Below, in pieces: positions 52,110 through 62,730 of a stretch of 64,000 nt of DNA (positions within the stretch are counted from its first letter, which is position 1; every line of letters begins with the position of its first letter). A program made the position numbers and the translations under genes. The stretch is from an uncultured Caulobacter sp. Lineage in GTDB: Bacteria > Pseudomonadota > Alphaproteobacteria > Caulobacterales > Caulobacteraceae. The notes under the pieces were generated by a model. It saw nothing but the letters and a program-made list of their open reading frames with translations. It had not been told where the DNA came from and did not search any database. The DNA lies in the NCBI GenBank assembly GCA_913776195.1, contig CAJYMH010000007.1:62001-126000 (forward strand), in the 5' to 3' direction.

Positions 52110-52490
52110 TCAGGCTTCGTCCGGGCGGGCGCGGGGAATGATGGCCGACTCGGCGTCATGCGATTGGCGCAGGGAGCGCAGGTCGTCGCTGATGCGGAAG
52201 ATGGCCACGTAGAATTCGCAGAAGGCGCGCCACAGCAGCGCCATGGCGCCGGCGGCCAGCAGGCCCGCGATCAGAACGGGGAAGGCTAGAAGGATAGAGC
52301 CCAGGCCGGGCTCCTTCAGAGCCAGGCCTACGGCGGCGCCGACGACGGAAAAGGCGAAGAGGGCGATGACGCCCAGGCCAGCCCAATAGACCAGATGGAT
52401 GACCTGGCCGGTGACCAGGCGGTCAAACGTCAGGAGATCCCAGATCAGGCCGGCGGAACCGCCGCCCGCCGATCGTTTAGCCGCAGGCAT
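52110..52490 (-). CDS. DUF4282-like small membrane protein
   Basis: Protein of 126 residues with two membrane spans (VIHLVYWAGLGVIALFAFSVVGAAVG and LAFPVLIAGLLAAGAMALLWRAFCEF) and a cytoplasmic C-terminal segment with FRISDDLRSLRQ. The pattern FLTFDRLVTGQVIHLVYW...RAFCEFYVAIFRI matches DUF4282 proteins, for which no function is known. The start at 52490 (MPAAKRSAGG) is chosen; the frame is open 17 codons further but that part has no support. Convergent with fliJ. Confidence 0.75.
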   Translation of the reverse strand: MPAAKRSAGGGSAGLIWDLLTFDRLVTGQVIHLVYWAGLGVIALFAFSVVGAAVGLALKEPGLGSILLAFPVLIAGLLAAGAMALLWRAFCEFYVAIFRISDDLRSLRQSHDAESAIIPRARPDEA

Positions 52491-52553
52491 GCACCAAAAA
52501 CCCTTCTCGTCAGCGCGCCTCTGAGCCGCGCCTGCGGGCATGGCTACCAGCCG

Positions 52554-52634
52554 AAGCCTGCGACGGCAATGGTTCGCACGTCGCAGGCTTTGACCGATGG
52601 GGAACGGCCGCGAAACCCGGGGCTTCGCGGCCGT
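52554..52634. terminator. Two tandem perfect hairpins
   Basis: A 12-bp stem (AAGCCTGCGACG/CGTCGCAGGCTT, 52554-52590) and an 11-bp stem (ACGGCCGCGAA/TTCGCGGCCGT, 52604-52634) lie in the 159-bp gap between the DUF4282 start and the Thr-rich gene stop. Neither has a T tract on the minus strand; together they probably end the Thr-rich transcript. Confidence 0.55.
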
Positions 52635-52649
52635 CGAGGACCCTCGTCC

Positions 52650-53168
52650 TTACTTCGGCGCCATGCCGGCCGCCGCGGCCAAAATCTGAGCCTTGGTCAC
52701 CGAGGCCACCAGCTTGCCGTCCTGGCTGGCGATGGCTGCGGCCGGCAGACCCAGCGTCTTGCCGTCGACATTCACGGCGACGATCTGCTGACCGCCTTGC
52801 TCGTAGGTCTTCTCGACCAAGCCGACCTGACCGCCGGCCGGATCCCAGACCTGGGCGCCCGCGGTGAAGGTCGTGGAGCTGGTCGTGGTGGTCGACGAGC
52901 TCGGCTGAGCGGCGCTGTCGGCTGCGGTCGCATCCGTCGTCGTGGTCGTGGTGGTGGTCGCAGCCGGCGGCGTCGCGGCCGGCGCAGCCGCATCCGTGCT
53001 GGTGGTCGTTGTTGTGCTTTCCGTCGTGGTCGGCGGAGTCGTCGCGGTCGCCGGTTGAGTGGCGGTCGTGGTGGTTTCGGTGGTGGTCGTCTTGGCTTCT
53101 TGAGCGTGAGCCACGGCCGTCATCGACAGAGCGGCGGCAGCGACGGTCGCCAGCAGAGTACGTTGCAT
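52650..53168 (-). CDS. Thr-rich exported protein with PRC-barrel-like C terminus
   Basis: Protein of 172 residues. A signal peptide (MQRTLLATVAAAALSMTAVAHA) is followed by about 80 residues of Thr, Ala, Ser and Pro with runs of up to eight Thr, then a compact domain (AGAQVWDPAGGQVGLVEKTYEQGGQQIVAV...) resembling a PRC barrel. The low-complexity part may be a flexible or glycosylated stalk. GGAG precedes the ATG at 53168; another ATG at 53189 in frame would add seven residues before the signal. It follows flhA at 110 bases, but a flagellar role is not shown. Confidence 0.7.
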   Translation of the reverse strand: MQRTLLATVAAAALSMTAVAHAQEAKTTTTETTTTATQPATATTPPTTTESTTTTTSTDAAAPAATPPAATTTTTTTTDATAADSAAQPSSSTTTTSSTTFTAGAQVWDPAGGQVGLVEKTYEQGGQQIVAVNVDGKTLGLPAAAIASQDGKLVASVTKAQILAAAAGMAPK

Positions 53169-53278
53169 GAGGTGCTCCAAAAATTTCATCGAAACGCTCC
53201 CCCGAGGCCAAACCAACGCGGCCGCGTTCGCAGACGTTCCCATATTATTTCGGATTGTTTCGGTCGCCGGACGGGCGA

Positions 53279-55375
53279 TCAGATCATGCCGACGGTCTTC
53301 AGACGGGCTCGCGGGTGAATCTCGCTCTGGCTCATCACCACGGTCTGGCCGCGGAAACGCTCGATGATCGAGCGGACATAGGGGCGGATGCCCGGGCTGG
53401 TCAGAAGCACGGCCGTATCGCCTTGCAGGGCCGCTTGTTCGAAGGCCTCGCGGACCTCGCCGATGAACGATTGCAGGCGAGACGGGGCGAGGGCCAGCTG
53501 CTTGTCCTCGCCCGGTCCGACCAGGGCCTCGGAGAAGGCGTTCTCCCAGTCGGCTGACAAGGTGATGATCGCCAGGGCGCCGTCGTCGCCGCGGTTGGCC
53601 CAGCACAGCTGGCGGCCGATCTTGGCGCGCACCTGCTCCACCAGGCTGGTGAGCGAGCCGGTGTGGGCGGCGGCCTCGCCGATCCCTTCCAGTATGGTCG
53701 GCAGGTCGCGGATGGAGACGCGTTCGCGCAGGAGGGCCTGCAGCACGCGTTGAACGGTGGTGGCGCTGGCCAGGGCCGGGATGACGTCGTCCACCAGTTT
53801 CTTCTGCTCGCCGGGCAGATCCTTCAGGAGCTTCTGCACCTCGGCGTAGGAGAGCAGGTCGGCCATGTTCTCCTTGAGGAGTTCAGTCAGGTGGGTGGTC
53901 AGGACCGTGGCCGGATCGACGATGGTGTAGCCGCGGAAGGTCGCTTCCTCGCGCAGGCTGTCGGCGACCCAGGTGGCGGGCAGACCGAAGGCCGGCTCGC
54001 GCACATGCTCGCCCGGCAGCTCCACCTGGCCGCCGCGAGGGTCCATGGCCATAAGATGGCCCAGGCGCACCTCGCCGGACCCGACCTCCATCTCCTTGAT
54101 GCGGATGGAGTAGCCGCTGTTGGGCAGGCGCATGTTGTCGAGGATGCGCACCGGCGGCATGACGAAGCCGAAGTCGGTGGCCAGCGTCTTGCGCAGGGCG
54201 CGGATCTGATCGGTCAGGCGGCGGCCTTCCAAATCGTTGATCAGCGACAGCAGTCCGTAGCCCAGCTCGATCTTAACGTCGTCGATGGCCAGGGTGTTGG
54301 AGATCGGCTCTTCTTCCTGGGACGCGGCCTCCTCAAGCGGAGCCAGGCCGTCGCCCGCTGGTTGTAGTTTGGCCTGTCCGCGCCTCCAGGCGAGATAGCC
54401 GGTGCCGACGGCCACCGCGGCGAAGGGCAGGATGGGCATGCCGGGGATCAGGGCGATGACGCCGGACGAGGCCGACACCATGCCCAGGCTGACCGGGTTC
54501 ATTGCGAGCTGGTTGACCAGCGCCTTGTCAGCCGAACCCTCGACGCCGGCTTTCGACACCAGCAGACCGGCGGCGATGGAGATGATCAGGGCGGGGATCT
54601 GGCTGACCAGACCGTCGCCGATGGTCATGACGGTGTAGGTCGAGGCCGCCGCGCCGATCGGCACGTTGTGCTGCAGCACGCCGATTAGGATGCCGCCGAC
54701 CACGTTGATGCCCGTGATGATCAGGCCAGCGACGGCGTCGCCCTTCACGAACTTGCTGGCGCCGTCCATGGCGCCGAAGAAGGTGCTTTCCTGCTCCAGC
54801 TCCTTGCGGCGCAGCTTGGCGCTTTCCTGATCGATCAGGCCGCTGGACAGGTCGGCGTCGATGGCCATCTGCTTGCCCGGCATGGCGTCCAGGGTGAAGC
54901 GTGCCGACACTTCGGCGATCCGCCCCGAACCCTTGGTGATGACCATGAAGTTCACCAGCACCAGGATGATGAAGACGATCACGCCGATGACGAAGTTGCC
55001 GCTCATCATCAGGTTGCCGAAGGCTTCGATGATGTGGCCGGCGCCGTTCGCGCCTTCGTGGCCATGGCTGAGGATCAGGCGCGTGGAGGCGATGTTCAGG
55101 CCCAGCCGAAACAGGGTCGCCACCAGCAGCACGGTGGGGAAGGAACTGAATTCGAGAGGACGCTTGATAAGCAGCGCCGTCATCAGGATCAGCACCGAGC
55201 TGGTCACCGAGATCGATAGCAAAAGGTCCAGCAGGAACGGCGGGACTGGAATGATCAGCAGGACGATGATGGCGGCGATGCCGACCGCCAGCCCGACCTC
55301 GCCGCGCAGCAGCCAACCCCCGATGTCTCGGGGGTTGAAGCCGTTCTGATTGGCGTTGAGGCCGACGTCGGTCAT
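53279..55375 (-). CDS. flhA: Flagellar export gate protein FlhA
   Basis: Inner-membrane component of the flagellar type III export gate, 698 residues. Eight membrane spans occupy about the first 330 residues (VGLAVGIAAIIVLLIIPVPPF; VMTIGDGLVSQIPALIISIAAGLLV is the family signature). The C-terminal cytoplasmic domain contains VRILDNMRLPNSGYSI and ends KTVGMI. The start ATG at 55375 is the first of the frame. It is the last flagellar gene of the minus-strand cluster, 63 bases after flbD. Confidence 0.96.
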   Translation of the reverse strand: MTDVGLNANQNGFNPRDIGGWLLRGEVGLAVGIAAIIVLLIIPVPPFLLDLLLSISVTSSVLILMTALLIKRPLEFSSFPTVLLVATLFRLGLNIASTRLILSHGHEGANGAGHIIEAFGNLMMSGNFVIGVIVFIILVLVNFMVITKGSGRIAEVSARFTLDAMPGKQMAIDADLSSGLIDQESAKLRRKELEQESTFFGAMDGASKFVKGDAVAGLIITGINVVGGILIGVLQHNVPIGAAASTYTVMTIGDGLVSQIPALIISIAAGLLVSKAGVEGSADKALVNQLAMNPVSLGMVSASSGVIALIPGMPILPFAAVAVGTGYLAWRRGQAKLQPAGDGLAPLEEAASQEEEPISNTLAIDDVKIELGYGLLSLINDLEGRRLTDQIRALRKTLATDFGFVMPPVRILDNMRLPNSGYSIRIKEMEVGSGEVRLGHLMAMDPRGGQVELPGEHVREPAFGLPATWVADSLREEATFRGYTIVDPATVLTTHLTELLKENMADLLSYAEVQKLLKDLPGEQKKLVDDVIPALASATTVQRVLQALLRERVSIRDLPTILEGIGEAAAHTGSLTSLVEQVRAKIGRQLCWANRGDDGALAIITLSADWENAFSEALVGPGEDKQLALAPSRLQSFIGEVREAFEQAALQGDTAVLLTSPGIRPYVRSIIERFRGQTVVMSQSEIHPRARLKTVGMI

Positions 55376-55438
55376 GGACTGCTCACACGCTCAGATTCCC
55401 GCCGCCCGCCCAAGCGAAAAGAGGCGGGAGAATCGGGA

Positions 55439-56812
<1,374 letters not shown>

Positions 56813-56841
56813 GTTCTTGTCTCCTTCTCGACAGCCCGCCC

Positions 56842-57183
56842 CTAGGCGTTGCTGTCGCCGTCCTTGATGATTTCGGTCATGGTCACGCCCAGGCGTTCGT
56901 CGACGACGACGACCTCGCCCCGGGCGACCAGGCGGTTGTTCACGTAGATGTCGATGGCCTCGCCGACCTTGCGGTCCAGCTCCAGCACGCTGCCTTGGTT
57001 CAGCTTGAGCAGTTGCGCCACTGACAGGTGAGCCTTGCCGAGCACGGCCGAAATACTGACGGGGACGTCGAAGACCGGCGCCAGATCGGAGGCGATTTTG
57101 TCATCGTACTCGATGGGCATCTCGGTCGCGAGGGTGTCCTCGGGACCGAATTCGTCGAGCGTGAGGTTCGGTTCATCGACCAT
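56842..57183 (-). CDS. fliN: Flagellar motor switch protein FliN
   Basis: C-ring switch component of 113 residues. The acidic N terminus (about 30 residues) is followed by a SpoA domain: VFDVPVSISAVLGKAHLSVAQLLKLNQGSVLELDRKVGEAIDIYVNNRLVARGEVVVVDERLGV is the full family core. It lies four bases after fliH, within the fliF operon. Length and spacing are normal. Confidence 0.95.
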   Translation of the reverse strand: MVDEPNLTLDEFGPEDTLATEMPIEYDDKIASDLAPVFDVPVSISAVLGKAHLSVAQLLKLNQGSVLELDRKVGEAIDIYVNNRLVARGEVVVVDERLGVTMTEIIKDGDSNA

Positions 57184-57187
57184 GGGG

Positions 57188-57844
57188 TCAGCCTTCCGAG
57201 TGGGCGGCGGTCAGGGGTTCGGCGTGAAGACCCTCGGCCGCCAGGGCGGCGTTGAGGGCCTCGGCGGTGCGGGCGGCGGTGGCGGGCGGATCGAAGGCGG
57301 CGCGGCCGTCGGCCCAGTCGAGCATGAAGGCCGCGCGCGGCAGGTTCGGGTCGGCCTTGGCGATGATCTGCCCCGAGAAACCCACGTTGGCGGCGGCGTC
57401 CTCGAGCGCGGCGCTCATGCGTTCCAGCAGCTCTTCCGGCACGCGCAGGACCAGGCGGGGTTGCTGCTCCAGCTCGCGGGCCAGGCCGTCTAGAGCGGCG
57501 CGGAGCGGGGCTTCCGGGAACAGCTCCAGGGCGGCGTCGGCGATCTTGCGGCCGCAGGCCAGGGCCAGGGCGGCCGAGCCGGCGCGATGGTCGTGGGCGA
57601 CCTGGGTCAGGCTGGCCAGGGCCGCGCGCGCCGCGTCGGCGGTGGCGCGCAGGGCGATGGCGGCGGCTTCCTCGGCCCGGGCCACGGCCGAACGCTCGCC
57701 CTCGGCGAAGGCGGCGGCGCGCAGCTCGGCGACCTCCTCTTCGGTGTACAACTTGGGCTTGGGCGGCGAGTAGGCGACGGCGCCGGTGTTGTCGAACACC
57801 GTGTCGAAGGCGAATTTGCGATGGACGGTCTGGGGGCTGGTCAT
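57188..57844 (-). CDS. fliH: Flagellar export regulator FliH (FlbE)
   Basis: Protein of 218 residues that binds FliI and links it to the C-ring. The N terminus ([11 protein letters not shown]) is followed by a long Ala/Glu/Arg-rich helix (about 50-110) and a C-terminal globular part with the [17 protein letters not shown] segment seen as [16 protein letters not shown]. Assignment is based on position (fliG-fliH-fliN) and on this architecture, as FliH sequences are poorly conserved. In Caulobacter the gene is called flbE. Confidence 0.9.
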   Translation of the reverse strand: MTSPQTVHRKFAFDTVFDNTGAVAYSPPKPKLYTEEEVAELRAAAFAEGERSAVARAEEAAAIALRATADAARAALASLTQVAHDHRAGSAALALACGRKIADAALELFPEAPLRAALDGLARELEQQPRLVLRVPEELLERMSAALEDAAANVGFSGQIIAKADPNLPRAAFMLDWADGRAAFDPPATAARTAEALNAALAAEGLHAEPLTAAHSEG

Positions 57845-57845
57845 G

Positions 57846-58868
57846 TCAGTAGATCAGCTCGTCGTCGCCGCCCTGGCCGGCCAGCATGATCTCGCCCTTG
57901 GCGGCGAGGTCCTTGGCGACCTGGACCATGGCGACCTGCGCCTGGTCCACGTCGCGCAGGCGCACGGGACCCATTGTCTCCATGTCCTCGCGCATGATCT
58001 TGGCGGCGCGTTCGGACATGTTGGAGAAGAACATCTCGCGCAGGCCGTCCGAGGCCCCCTTGAGCGCCAGGGCCAATTGGTCCTTGTCGACCGCGCGAAG
58101 CAGGGTCTGGACGCCGCCGGGATCCAGCTTGCCCAGGTCCTCGAAGACGAACATCAGGGCGCGGATGCGCTCGGCGCTGTCGCGGTTGCGCTCTTCCAGG
58201 GCGGCGATGAAGCGCGCCTCTGTCTGACGGTCGAAGTTGTTGAAGATCTCGGCCATCATCTCGTGGCTGTCGCGCTTGGACGTGCGGGCCAGGTTCGACA
58301 TGAACTCCGTGCGCAAGGTCTGCTCGATCTTGTCGAGAATCTCGCGCTGGACCGGCTCCATCCGCAGCATGCGAGTGACGCATTCCAGGGCGAAGTCTTC
58401 CGGCAGCGAGGCGAGAACCCGGGCGGCGTGGTCGCTTTTGACCTTCGACAGCACCACGGCGACGGTCTGCGGGTATTCGTTCTTCAGGTAGTTGGCGAGC
58501 ACGCCCTCGTTCACGTTGCCCAGCTTGTCCCACATGGTCCGGCCGGCCGGACCACGGATCTCCTCCATCAGCGCCTCGACCTTTTCGAGCGGCATGAAGG
58601 AGGAAAGCAGGCGCTGGGTCTGCTCATACGAGCCCATGATCGCGCCGGTGGAGCTCATGCCCGACACGAACTCGACCAGCAGTTCTTCGACCACGGCGGC
58701 GGAGACGGTGCCAAGCGACGCCATGGCCTGGGAGACTTCCTTGATCTCCTCGTCGTCCAGGGCTTCCCAGATGGCCGTGTGCTCTTCGCCCAGCGCGAGC
58801 AGGACGATGGCGGCCTTTTCCGGGCCGGCCAGTTTCTTGATGTCGTCTACCGCCTTGAGCCGGGCCAT
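57846..58868 (-). CDS. fliG: Flagellar motor switch protein FliG
   Basis: C-ring torque protein of 340 residues. The middle domain carries the EHPQ-type motif, here EYPQ ([15 protein letters not shown]), and the C-terminal domain contains the charged torque helix [33 protein letters not shown]. It also has [18 protein letters not shown] near the start, typical of FliG. The start overlaps the fliF stop by one base, so the genes are translationally coupled. Confidence 0.96.
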   Translation of the reverse strand: MARLKAVDDIKKLAGPEKAAIVLLALGEEHTAIWEALDDEEIKEVSQAMASLGTVSAAVVEELLVEFVSGMSSTGAIMGSYEQTQRLLSSFMPLEKVEALMEEIRGPAGRTMWDKLGNVNEGVLANYLKNEYPQTVAVVLSKVKSDHAARVLASLPEDFALECVTRMLRMEPVQREILDKIEQTLRTEFMSNLARTSKRDSHEMMAEIFNNFDRQTEARFIAALEERNRDSAERIRALMFVFEDLGKLDPGGVQTLLRAVDKDQLALALKGASDGLREMFFSNMSERAAKIMREDMETMGPVRLRDVDQAQVAMVQVAKDLAAKGEIMLAGQGGDDELIY

Positions 58869-60586
58869 CAGGTCGTCTCGTGCAGCCAGCTACGGAGGAT
58901 CGCCACGGACTCCTCCGGATGTTTCTCGACGAATTCCGACACGCGCTTGATGGAGGAGGCCTTCACCTGGCCTTCGATCTTGGCGATGTCGATACGCTGG
59001 TCGAACTCGGACTGCGGGCCGGGCAGGGCCAGGGCGTCGCCTTCCTCGGCGGGGACCTGGACCATCTGCGTGCCGCCGTCCGGCAGGGTGACCAGGCGGG
59101 TGACCATGGGCGTAGAGCCGTCGGCGGCGATGGCGGCCAGGTTCTGGCCCGGCGTCATCGGGGCCTTCGGCTTCATCATCGGGCGGATGACGAAGAAGAT
59201 CAGCAGGGCGGCGACGACGCCCAGCACGCCCAGCTCGACGGCGCGCATGATGTCGTTCTTGTCGAACCCGTTCAACGGGCTGGCGGCGGTGACGCCTTCG
59301 CTGGGGTCGCGGGCGAAGCGGACGTTGACGACGTTCAGCTGGTCGCCGCGGTTCTGGTCATAGCCGACAGCGGCGCGGACCAGCTCCTGGATGCGCTGCA
59401 TCTCCTCGGCGCTGCGGGCGGTGTAGGCGCCCGGCTCGCCATCGGGGCCCGGAGGGGCGGTGACGCCGTCGACCGCCACGGCCACCGAGATCTTGCGGAT
59501 CTGGCCGGGTTCCACGACCTCGGTCCGCATGGTCTTGGAGATTTCGTAGTTGGTGACGCTGTCGGCGCCGCGCGAGTTGGAGCCGAGGGCCTGGAAGCCG
59601 TTCTGACCCTGCTGGCCGGGGATGTTGGCGGTTGCGGTCGCGCCGACGCTCTCTTCCTGGCGGCGTTCCTCGGCGGTCTGCTCATTGGTGCTTTCCGAGC
59701 GGATGACCTGACCTTCGGGGTCGAAGCGCTCTTCCTGCAGGGTGACGCGGTTCAGGTTCAGGTCGGCGGAGACGTTGACGCGGACATTGCCGGCGCCGAC
59801 CACGCCCTCGACCATCTCCTTGACGGTCTTGGCGATGCGGGCCTCGACCTCGGACTTGCGGTCGTCCGCCAGCTTGCCGCCCAGGCCGCCGTCGCGGCCG
59901 CCTTCGGACAGGGTCTTGCCGTGCTGGTCGATGACGGTGACGGCGTCAGCCTGCAGGTTCGGCACGGCGCCGGCCACGAGGTTCTGAACCGCGCGGACCA
60001 TGTCGGCCGAGGGGCCGCGGGCTCCGACACCGATGGTCACGGCGGCCGAAGGACGCTCGGCGTCTTCTTCGAACAGCTGGCGCTTGGGCAGGTTCAGGTG
60101 CACCCGCACGGAGCTGACGCCGTCCAGGGCGCGGATGGTGCGGGCCAGTTCCCCTTCCAGCGCGCGCTGGCGATTCAGCTGCTGCACGAAGTCGGTCTGG
60201 CCGAGCACGTTGTTGGAGTCGAAAATCTCGTAGCCGACCGAGCCGGCGGTCACGAGGCCCTTGCCGGAAACCAGCAGGCGGGTGGAGGCGACCTCGTCGC
60301 GGGCGACCATGATGGTCGAGCCGTCTCCCTTGAGGCTGTATTTCACGCCTGCCTGATCGAGGGCGGCGGTGACCTCGGAGGCTTCCTTAAGGTCCAGGTT
60401 GGAATAGAGCAGCGCTTCGGGCTGGCGGCCCATCATCAGGACGATGGCGACAAGCGCGGCGGCGACGCCCGCTCCCACGCCCACGAGCGTAGCGAGCCGG
60501 CCAACGCCGAACCGTTGCATGGCGCTCATCAACTTTTCCACGCGCGCCTGACCCCCTCGGTCGGGACGACGCACCGCCTGCGTCAT
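58868..60586 (-). CDS. fliF: Flagellar MS-ring protein FliF
   Basis: Forms the MS ring in the inner membrane, 572 residues. The first membrane span lies near residues 32-52 ([20 protein letters not shown]) and the second near 440-460 ([20 protein letters not shown]); the periplasmic part carries the YscJ/FliF ring domains ([25 protein letters not shown]). The last residues bind FliG, whose gene overlaps the stop. The start is the ATG at 60586; the ATG codons at 60529 and 60520 are alternatives. First gene of the fliF-fliG-fliH-fliN-flbD group. Confidence 0.94.
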   Translation of the reverse strand: MTQAVRRPDRGGQARVEKLMSAMQRFGVGRLATLVGVGAGVAAALVAIVLMMGRQPEALLYSNLDLKEASEVTAALDQAGVKYSLKGDGSTIMVARDEVASTRLLVSGKGLVTAGSVGYEIFDSNNVLGQTDFVQQLNRQRALEGELARTIRALDGVSSVRVHLNLPKRQLFEEDAERPSAAVTIGVGARGPSADMVRAVQNLVAGAVPNLQADAVTVIDQHGKTLSEGGRDGGLGGKLADDRKSEVEARIAKTVKEMVEGVVGAGNVRVNVSADLNLNRVTLQEERFDPEGQVIRSESTNEQTAEERRQEESVGATATANIPGQQGQNGFQALGSNSRGADSVTNYEISKTMRTEVVEPGQIRKISVAVAVDGVTAPPGPDGEPGAYTARSAEEMQRIQELVRAAVGYDQNRGDQLNVVNVRFARDPSEGVTAASPLNGFDKNDIMRAVELGVLGVVAALLIFFVIRPMMKPKAPMTPGQNLAAIAADGSTPMVTRLVTLPDGGTQMVQVPAEEGDALALPGPQSEFDQRIDIAKIEGQVKASSIKRVSEFVEKHPEESVAILRSWLHETT

Positions 60587-60615
60587 CCGCTAGGCAGGAT
60601 TTACCCAGTGCAGGG

Positions 60616-60640
60616 TAAACCAAAGGTTAATTTCCGTTAG
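60616..60640 (-). promoter_or_regulatory. CtrA-like half-sites upstream of fliF
   Basis: On the plus strand: TAAA-N7-TTAA at 60616-60630, then TTAA-N6-TTAG at 60627-60640 sharing the middle half-site; another TTAA is at 60649. They lie 30-55 bases before the fliF start, where in Caulobacter CtrA activates the fliF promoter. Confidence 0.55.
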
Positions 60641-60658
60641 GCGGCTCCTTAACGCGAA

Positions 60659-60689
60659 GCGGCCGCGCCCCTTGTGGGGACGCGGCCGC
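60659..60689 (-). other. Strong GC hairpin between sciP and fliF
   Basis: GCGGCCGCGCCCC pairs with GGGG-A-CGCGGCCGC with one unpaired base around TTGT. It lies about 28 bases after the sciP stop on the minus strand. No T tract follows, so it is probably a terminator-like structure that separates sciP from the fliF promoter. Confidence 0.6.
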
Positions 60690-60717
60690 ATTGCCGTTCA
60701 GCCCTGTTAAGGGATGA

Positions 60718-60999
60718 CTAGCGGTACTGCTGCAGCCGCGTCGTGCGCAGGCCGGCGAGGCCGTGACGCTCGATCGACTTTTGCCAGCCAGCGAACTCTT
60801 CGCTGGTGAGGCGGTAGCGCTCGCAGGCTTCTTCGAGCGACAGGAGGCCGCCGCGGACGGCCGCCACGACTTCCGCCTTGCGGCGGATCACCCAGCGCTC
60901 GGTCGCGGCCGGCGGCAGGTCCGACAGCGTCAGAGGCGCGCCGGTCGGACCGATCACGTACTTCTCGCCGCGGCTATTGATGCGTTGCTCTTGCAGCAT
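60718..60999 (-). CDS. sciP: CtrA inhibitory protein SciP
   Basis: Small helix-turn-helix protein of 93 residues (DUF1153 family) that blocks CtrA-dependent transcription in G1 cells of Caulobacter. The core RWVIRRKAEVVAAVRGGLLS LEEACERYRL and the C-terminal RHGLAGLRTTRLQQYR are almost identical to the Caulobacter protein as I remember it. An AGGAACG ribosome binding site precedes the ATG at 60999. Its placement between flgE and fliF matches Caulobacter, so CtrA, its inhibitor and its flagellar targets are all in this window. Confidence 0.97.
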   Translation of the reverse strand: MLQEQRINSRGEKYVIGPTGAPLTLSDLPPAATERWVIRRKAEVVAAVRGGLLSLEEACERYRLTSEEFAGWQKSIERHGLAGLRTTRLQQYR

Positions 61000-61144
61000 C
61001 GTTCCTACGCCCTTCTCAACATCACAATCGAGAACGGAACATAGGTGCCGGGCGATAACAGCGACTTAATTGCGATAGTAAAAATTCCACTAAGGCGCTG
61101 CACTGCGTTTATGTTCTCTATTGTGTCGAGGTGAAACACTCTAA

Positions 61145-61158
61145 TTAAACTCCGTTAA
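61145..61158 (-). promoter_or_regulatory. Paired TTAA half-sites (N6) upstream of sciP
   Basis: TTAA-ACTCCG-TTAA lies 146 bases before the sciP start and 10 bases after the flgE stop. The region 61000-61167 is AT-rich compared with its surroundings and probably holds the sciP promoter. In Caulobacter sciP is under CtrA control. Confidence 0.5.
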
Positions 61159-61167
61159 AGAGAGTAA

Positions 61168-62631
61168 TTACCTCTTAATGTTCAGGAGTTGCTCAAGCAT
61201 CTCGTCGGCGGTGGTGATGATTTTCGACGCTGCGGAGTAGGCGCGTTGCGTGGTGATCAGGCCGGTGAACTCAGTGGAGAGGTCCACGGTCGACGCTTCC
61301 AGAGTTGAAGGGTCGATCTCACCAGCGCCGCCGGCCCCAGGAGCCTTGAGCGTGTATGTGCCGCTCTCACGGGACACTTGGTAAGCGTTGCCGTTTTGCG
61401 AGATCAGGGCGTCCGGGTTTGAGAAGGTGGCGATGGCCACCTGGGCCAGGCGGCGGGTCGTGCCGTTCTCGTAGATGGCGGTGACGTAGCCTTCCTTGTC
61501 GATCTGCACATCGGCCAGGACGCCGAAGGGCGTGCCGTTGGCCGAGATGTTCTGGGCTTCCGACAGGCTGGAGAACTGGGTCAGGCCGCCGGGAGCGGTG
61601 GTCAGGTCGATCTGGATCGTCTGTTCGGCGATACCGAGGGCGGTGGCCCACTTGGGTCCGGTGGCCGCAGCGTCGTCGGAAGCGGCGATGACGATGGTCG
61701 GCGGGTTGCCGCCGCCAGCGGTGGGGAAGAGGCCGCCCAAGGTCGCGTCCGCGGTGCTGATCGTGCCGTCCGGATTGAAGTTGACCGTGCCGGAGGCGAT
61801 CTTGCCGAGGTTCGGCGCGCCACCGTCCTCGATGATCGACGGATCGCCGTAGACTTCCACCACCCACTCGTTGGCGTTGCCGCTGCGCATGAAGGCCATG
61901 GTGATGTTGCGCTGGCTGCCCTGGGAGTCAGAGACCGGGATATTGATCTCGAAGTCGGGCTCCAGACCGCTCGTGCCGCCGGTGGCGTGCCATTCGGCCA
62001 TCTGGTTGGCGTTGGTGAGATCGTAGTTCTCTTCGCCCGGATCGTAGATCCCATCGGCGTTGGCGTCGGTCCAGAAGGTGGTGGTCGGCTGCTGATTGCT
62101 CAGGTTGGCGCTGATGGCCACGCGTGTCGTGGCCTCGGCGGTGCCGCCCGTGCCGGAGACATTGATGGTGTCTAGCTGGCTCAGGTCCGACGGGTCGGTG
62201 GTGATCTCGCCGGTCAGGTTGTCGGCGAGCCAGCCCTGCAGATAGAGACCGGCGTCGTTGCGCAGGTAGCCCAGGTCGTCGATCACGAAGGCGCCGGCGC
62301 GGGTGAACAGACGCTGATCGGTCGGAAGGTTGTTCTCCGACTTCGTCGTTGTGACGAAGAATCCGGACCCGCTGATCGCCAGGTCGAGGTTGGAGGAGGT
62401 CCCCATGTGGTTCCCCTCCTGTCGCACGTACTTGTGCGTGATCGCCTTCAGGCCCCCTGCCGAATAGTTCGACGCCTTGGAGCTGGAGGTGACCAACGAG
62501 GAGAAGTTGGCCGTCGTGCGCTTGTAGCCGACGGTGTTGACGTTCGCGATGTTGTCGGAGATCGCGGCCAGGGCCGACGAATTCGCAACCAGGCCGGAAA
62601 CGCCGGCGAGCATGGCGCTGTTGATGCTCAT
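61168..62631 (-). CDS. flgE: Flagellar hook protein FlgE
   Basis: Builds the flagellar hook, 487 residues. It has the N-terminal rod/hook motif MSINSAMLAGVSGLVANSSALAAISDNIANVNTVGYK, an early GSGFFVTTT block, and the C-terminal helix TGLITTQRAYSAASKIITTADEMLEQLLNIKR of the family; the variable middle domain is rich in Gly, Ala and Asp. It is shorter than Caulobacter FlgE (about 590 residues, from memory). It follows flgD by about 100 bases and lies before sciP. Confidence 0.96.
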   Translation of the reverse strand: MSINSAMLAGVSGLVANSSALAAISDNIANVNTVGYKRTTANFSSLVTSSSKASNYSAGGLKAITHKYVRQEGNHMGTSSNLDLAISGSGFFVTTTKSENNLPTDQRLFTRAGAFVIDDLGYLRNDAGLYLQGWLADNLTGEITTDPSDLSQLDTINVSGTGGTAEATTRVAISANLSNQQPTTTFWTDANADGIYDPGEENYDLTNANQMAEWHATGGTSGLEPDFEINIPVSDSQGSQRNITMAFMRSGNANEWVVEVYGDPSIIEDGGAPNLGKIASGTVNFNPDGTISTADATLGGLFPTAGGGNPPTIVIAASDDAAATGPKWATALGIAEQTIQIDLTTAPGGLTQFSSLSEAQNISANGTPFGVLADVQIDKEGYVTAIYENGTTRRLAQVAIATFSNPDALISQNGNAYQVSRESGTYTLKAPGAGGAGEIDPSTLEASTVDLSTEFTGLITTQRAYSAASKIITTADEMLEQLLNIKR

Positions 62632-62730
62632 CTCAATGGTCCTTCAGGATGACTTTGGTCTTCCAGCGCTGTTTGCGGTTGCGGCCGGGGCCGCGACGGC
62701 GCCGTTCTGGCGCCCGTGTGGGTGTCGGGA

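Noticed and set aside
62632..62730. Sigma-54 promoter (-24/-12) before flgE
   Set aside because: Expected for a Caulobacter hook gene, but no GG-N10-GC element with a credible flanking sequence was found in the 99-bp gap; flgE may be transcribed with flgD from an upstream promoter.
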